Shown piece by piece: positions 62,519 through 64,000 of a stretch of 64,000 bases of DNA (positions within the stretch are counted from its first letter, which is position 1; every line of letters begins with the position of its first letter). Origin of the DNA: Neorhodopirellula lusitana. GTDB lineage: Bacteria; Planctomycetota; Planctomycetia; Pirellulales; Pirellulaceae. Made by a program: the position numbers and the translations under genes. The notes beneath the pieces were generated by a model that was given only the letters and a program-made list of their open reading frames with translations, was not told the origin of the DNA and did not search any database. The DNA is taken from assembly GCF_900182915.1 (NCBI RefSeq), contig NZ_FXUG01000006.1:248001-312000 (forward strand), written 5' to 3'.

Positions 62519-62792
62519 ACTGGTGAGTGGTTGGCGTTCACGTGTGGCAGCAATTTCAGGTCTAGCAGCCTGTTGATTTTCGATTGGAGTAGGCACAGGC
62601 CCTGTGCGGTTCCGCGAAAAGCACTTAAGAACGCAACGACTTTTCTGGCGGACCGCACAATGGAGTGTCTTGGTTACTTGCAACGCGATTTTCAGCAGCC
62701 GGTTAGAGCTCTGTGGTGAATGCAAGCTGGATTTGAGTGCCGATCGCCGCCGGGCCCGCTATCGAAATGTGAAATCGAAGGAGAATTACTAA
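62519..62792. other. Intergenic region upstream of the ArsR gene
   Basis: No gene could be supported. The part next to the ArsR gene contains the promoter/operator listed at 62793-62820. Confidence 0.45.
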
Positions 62793-62820
62793 TTGACATA
62801 TCGGAAGGTGACGATATGAT
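62793..62820 (+). promoter_or_regulatory. Sigma-70 promoter overlapped by an inverted-repeat operator
   Basis: A consensus -35 TTGACA (62793-62798), 16-nt spacer and -10 TATGAT (62815-62820) lie 24 nt before the ArsR ATG. An inverted repeat CATATCG-N8-CGATATG (62797-62818) covers the spacer and touches both promoter boxes, so binding by an ArsR dimer would block RNA polymerase. Autorepression is inferred from this geometry. Confidence 0.85.
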
Positions 62821-62844
62821 GGTTGTTCACCTGATGGAGAAACA

Positions 62845-63237
62845 ATGGCTGTTCAAACAAACAAGACGAAGTTGACCAACGCACCTAAAAACGAGCCAGT
62901 AGCGTCTCGCGGGGCGATCGAGCCGTGTGGGGTGATGGCGGATTTCGCCGAAGCGGCGGAGTGCCTACGGACTTTGGCTCACCCGGTCCGTTTGCGGATC
63001 GTGCAGCTTTTGTTGCAGGGGCGTTACACCGTCGGTGAGTTGGCTGCCGATTGTGGCGTGCCGGACAACGTGGGGTCGGAGCACCTGCGGCTGTTACAGC
63101 GTTGTGGTTTTTTGACCAGCCAGCGGGATGGACGACGGGTTTACTACCGTGTCGCTGAACCCCATTTAGAACAATTGATGGCGTGCATTGAGGGACGATT
63201 TCTGTCGACCGACGTGAACCATCGTAGAATGAGATAG
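62845..63237 (+). CDS. ArsR-family transcriptional repressor
   Basis: A 130-residue winged-helix regulator. The ATG follows GGAGAA. The HTH reads AECLRTLAHPVRLRIVQLLLQGRYTVGELAADCGVPDNVGSEHLRLLQRCGFLTSQRDGRRVYYRV. It has five cysteines (28, 40, 70, 87, 114) but not the ELCVCDL metal box of classic ArsR, so the inducer is more likely a reactive sulfur species or another thiol-reactive signal than arsenite. Downstream lie a rhodanese-DUF2892 gene and a TauE/SafE exporter, as in BigR/SqrR-type sulfur regulons. An identical-architecture inverted repeat precedes both this gene and the rhodanese gene. Confidence 0.9.
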   Translation: MAVQTNKTKLTNAPKNEPVASRGAIEPCGVMADFAEAAECLRTLAHPVRLRIVQLLLQGRYTVGELAADCGVPDNVGSEHLRLLQRCGFLTSQRDGRRVYYRVAEPHLEQLMACIEGRFLSTDVNHRRMR

Positions 63238-63267
63238 CGGTCCTTCGGCCGTTCTATTTGCAATGAT

Positions 63268-63287
63268 ATGTCGTCGGGTGGCGACAT
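63268..63287 (+). promoter_or_regulatory. Second inverted-repeat operator, upstream of rhodanese gene
   Basis: ATGTCG-N8-CGACAT, with flanks extending it to TATGTCG/CGACATG. Arm length and the 8-nt spacer equal those of the operator at 62797-62818 (CATATCG/CGATATG). It lies between the ArsR stop and the rhodanese start, 52 nt before the ATG. Confidence 0.75.
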
Positions 63288-63339
63288 GACGACAAGAGCC
63301 CTTTTCAAATTTAGGCATTCCCAAAGACGGAGTTAAATC

Positions 63340-63885
63340 ATGCAAACGATCAATGTGAATCAATTGGCGGCGAAGCAGTCCGGTGGTGATCTGGACCTAA
63401 TCGACGTCCGGATGCCGACGGAGTACCGGGAAGTTCATGCAGACGGTGCGAAGAACTACCCTCTCGACTCACTTGATCCGGCGGCGATTCAAGGTGCACG
63501 CAATGGGCGTTCGGGTGAGCCGATTTACCTGATTTGCAAAAGCGGCAATCGTTCTAGCAAAGCGGTGCAGAAGTTTTTGGACGCTGGCATCGAACAAGTT
63601 GTGAATGTTGACGGCGGTACGACAGCATGGGTGCAAGCCGGGCTGCCGGTAGTGCGAGGCAAAAAGGCGATCTCGTTAGAACGACAAGTTCGAATTCTGG
63701 CTGGCTTTCTGGCATTGCTTGGCGCCGTACTCGGCTTCTTCGTTCATCCTTACTTCGTCGGGCTTTCCGCATTCGTTGGTGCGGGGTTGATGTTTGCCGG
63801 AATCACTGACACGTGTGGCATGGGCATGATGCTGTCTAAGATGCCATGGAATCAATGTGGAGCCACTGGTTCATGTTCGGTCTAG
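63340..63885 (+). CDS. Rhodanese fused to DUF2892 membrane domain (YgaP-like)
   Basis: A 181-residue protein. Residues 1-108 form a single rhodanese domain with catalytic Cys66 in the loop LICKSGNRSS. Residues about 115-170 are two membrane helices of the DUF2892 type (ILAGFLALLGAVLGFFVHPYFVGLSAFVGAGLMFAGITDTCGMG). E. coli YgaP has the same architecture and transfers sulfane sulfur. Extra cysteines occur in the C-terminal tail (DTCGMG, QCGATGSC). It is encoded 102 nt after the ArsR repressor and its stop overlaps the start of the TauE/SafE gene by 13 nt, so all three are probably one regulated sulfur-handling unit. Confidence 0.93.
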   Translation: MQTINVNQLAAKQSGGDLDLIDVRMPTEYREVHADGAKNYPLDSLDPAAIQGARNGRSGEPIYLICKSGNRSSKAVQKFLDAGIEQVVNVDGGTTAWVQAGLPVVRGKKAISLERQVRILAGFLALLGAVLGFFVHPYFVGLSAFVGAGLMFAGITDTCGMGMMLSKMPWNQCGATGSCSV

Positions 63886-64000
63886 CAATCCTGTTTGGTT
63901 GCATCGTCGGTTTTGCACTGGGTTTGACCGGTGGAGGCGGCGGTGTCTTTGCAGTGCCGTTGTTGGTTTACGGACTGGCGGTTGCACCGCGTGAGGCAGT
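63873..64000 (+). CDS. TauE/SafE family sulfite/sulfur-compound exporter (5' part only)
   Basis: The first 42 codons from ATG 63873 read to the window edge: a hydrophobic helix with GFALGLTGGGGGVFAVPLLVYGLAV, the Gly-rich signature of TauE/SafE permeases. The start lies 13 nt inside the end of the rhodanese gene in another frame, pointing to translational coupling. Family members export sulfite, sulfoacetate or related anions; here the sulfane-sulfur context fits disposal of sulfite or thiosulfate. Confidence 0.88.
   Translation, partial: MFGLAILFGCIVGFALGLTGGGGGVFAVPLLVYGLAVAPREA

Noticed and set aside
1..64000. CRISPR array, tRNA, rRNA, intact insertion sequence or phage genes
   Set aside because: No regularly spaced identical repeats of 24-40 nt, no tRNA-like T-loop with acceptor stem, no rRNA stretches and no transposase or integrase motifs were found by eye.

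Overview
The window comes from a planctomycete of the Rhodopirellula/Pirellulaceae type. The marker families are a DUF1559 pseudopilin-like protein with a C-terminal H-x9-DG motif, a LEPR-XLL surface protein, a DUF1552 protein coupled to a large DUF1592/1588/1585 cytochrome-c-type protein, a DUF1501 remnant, and an ECF sigma factor paired with a FecR/LamG-like membrane protein. Many genes lack a strong Shine-Dalgarno sequence and several appear to start at GTG or TTG. No rRNA, tRNA, CRISPR array or intact insertion sequence was found.

Layout. 1-3.9 kb (minus): DUF2254 membrane protein (cut by the window edge), a membrane-anchored EEP-family hydrolase and a BON-MscS channel. 4.2-7.6 kb (plus): a stress-type cluster of cupin, CsbD, PRC-barrel, a 116-aa unknown and an AI-2E-type permease. 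7.8-12.5 kb: ECF sigma with FecR partner, DUF1559 protein and two small lipoproteins. 13.4-26.5 kb: a signalling block with a lone receiver, a 1955-aa CheB-CheR-PAS-GAF-kinase-receiver hybrid, an EcsC/membrane/zinc-peptidase operon with 4-nt overlaps, an HPt protein, an NtrC-type regulator and a divergent histidine kinase. 26.7-36.8 kb: lipase-like lipoprotein, LEPR-XLL/CBM60/delta-60 protein, pyruvate kinase, DNA polymerase IV, CoA-binding protein. 36.9-40.6 kb: a Tat-exported protein and then a zone of gene decay (frameshifted PAS-LuxR gene, DUF1501 and aldolase fragments meeting head to head). 40.6-46.4 kb: an OmdA-CsaA fusion, DUF1569, GNAT, arsDAC, AlkD-like protein. 46.6-55.8 kb: type III glutamine synthetase, K+ channel with RCK domain, DUF1552/DUF1592 pair. 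55.9-62.5 kb: two MFS transporters, a HAD phosphatase divergent from a GntR/LacI hybrid regulator, an ICMT-like methyltransferase. 62.8-64 kb: ArsR repressor, rhodanese-DUF2892 protein and the start of a TauE/SafE exporter.

How genes work together. The clearest units are (i) ArsR-rhodanese-TauE, with two inverted repeats of identical architecture, the first lying on a near-consensus promoter; (ii) arsD-arsA-arsC, whose metal-binding and redox cysteines are all in place but with no efflux pump alongside; (iii) the phosphorelay parts (hybrid kinase, HPt, two receivers, NtrC regulator), which may connect; (iv) ECF sigma/FecR; (v) the DUF1552/DUF1592 pair. A recurring oddity is a set of short imperfect tandem repeats (period 15-18 nt, a different sequence at each site) in several intergenic gaps or at gene ends.
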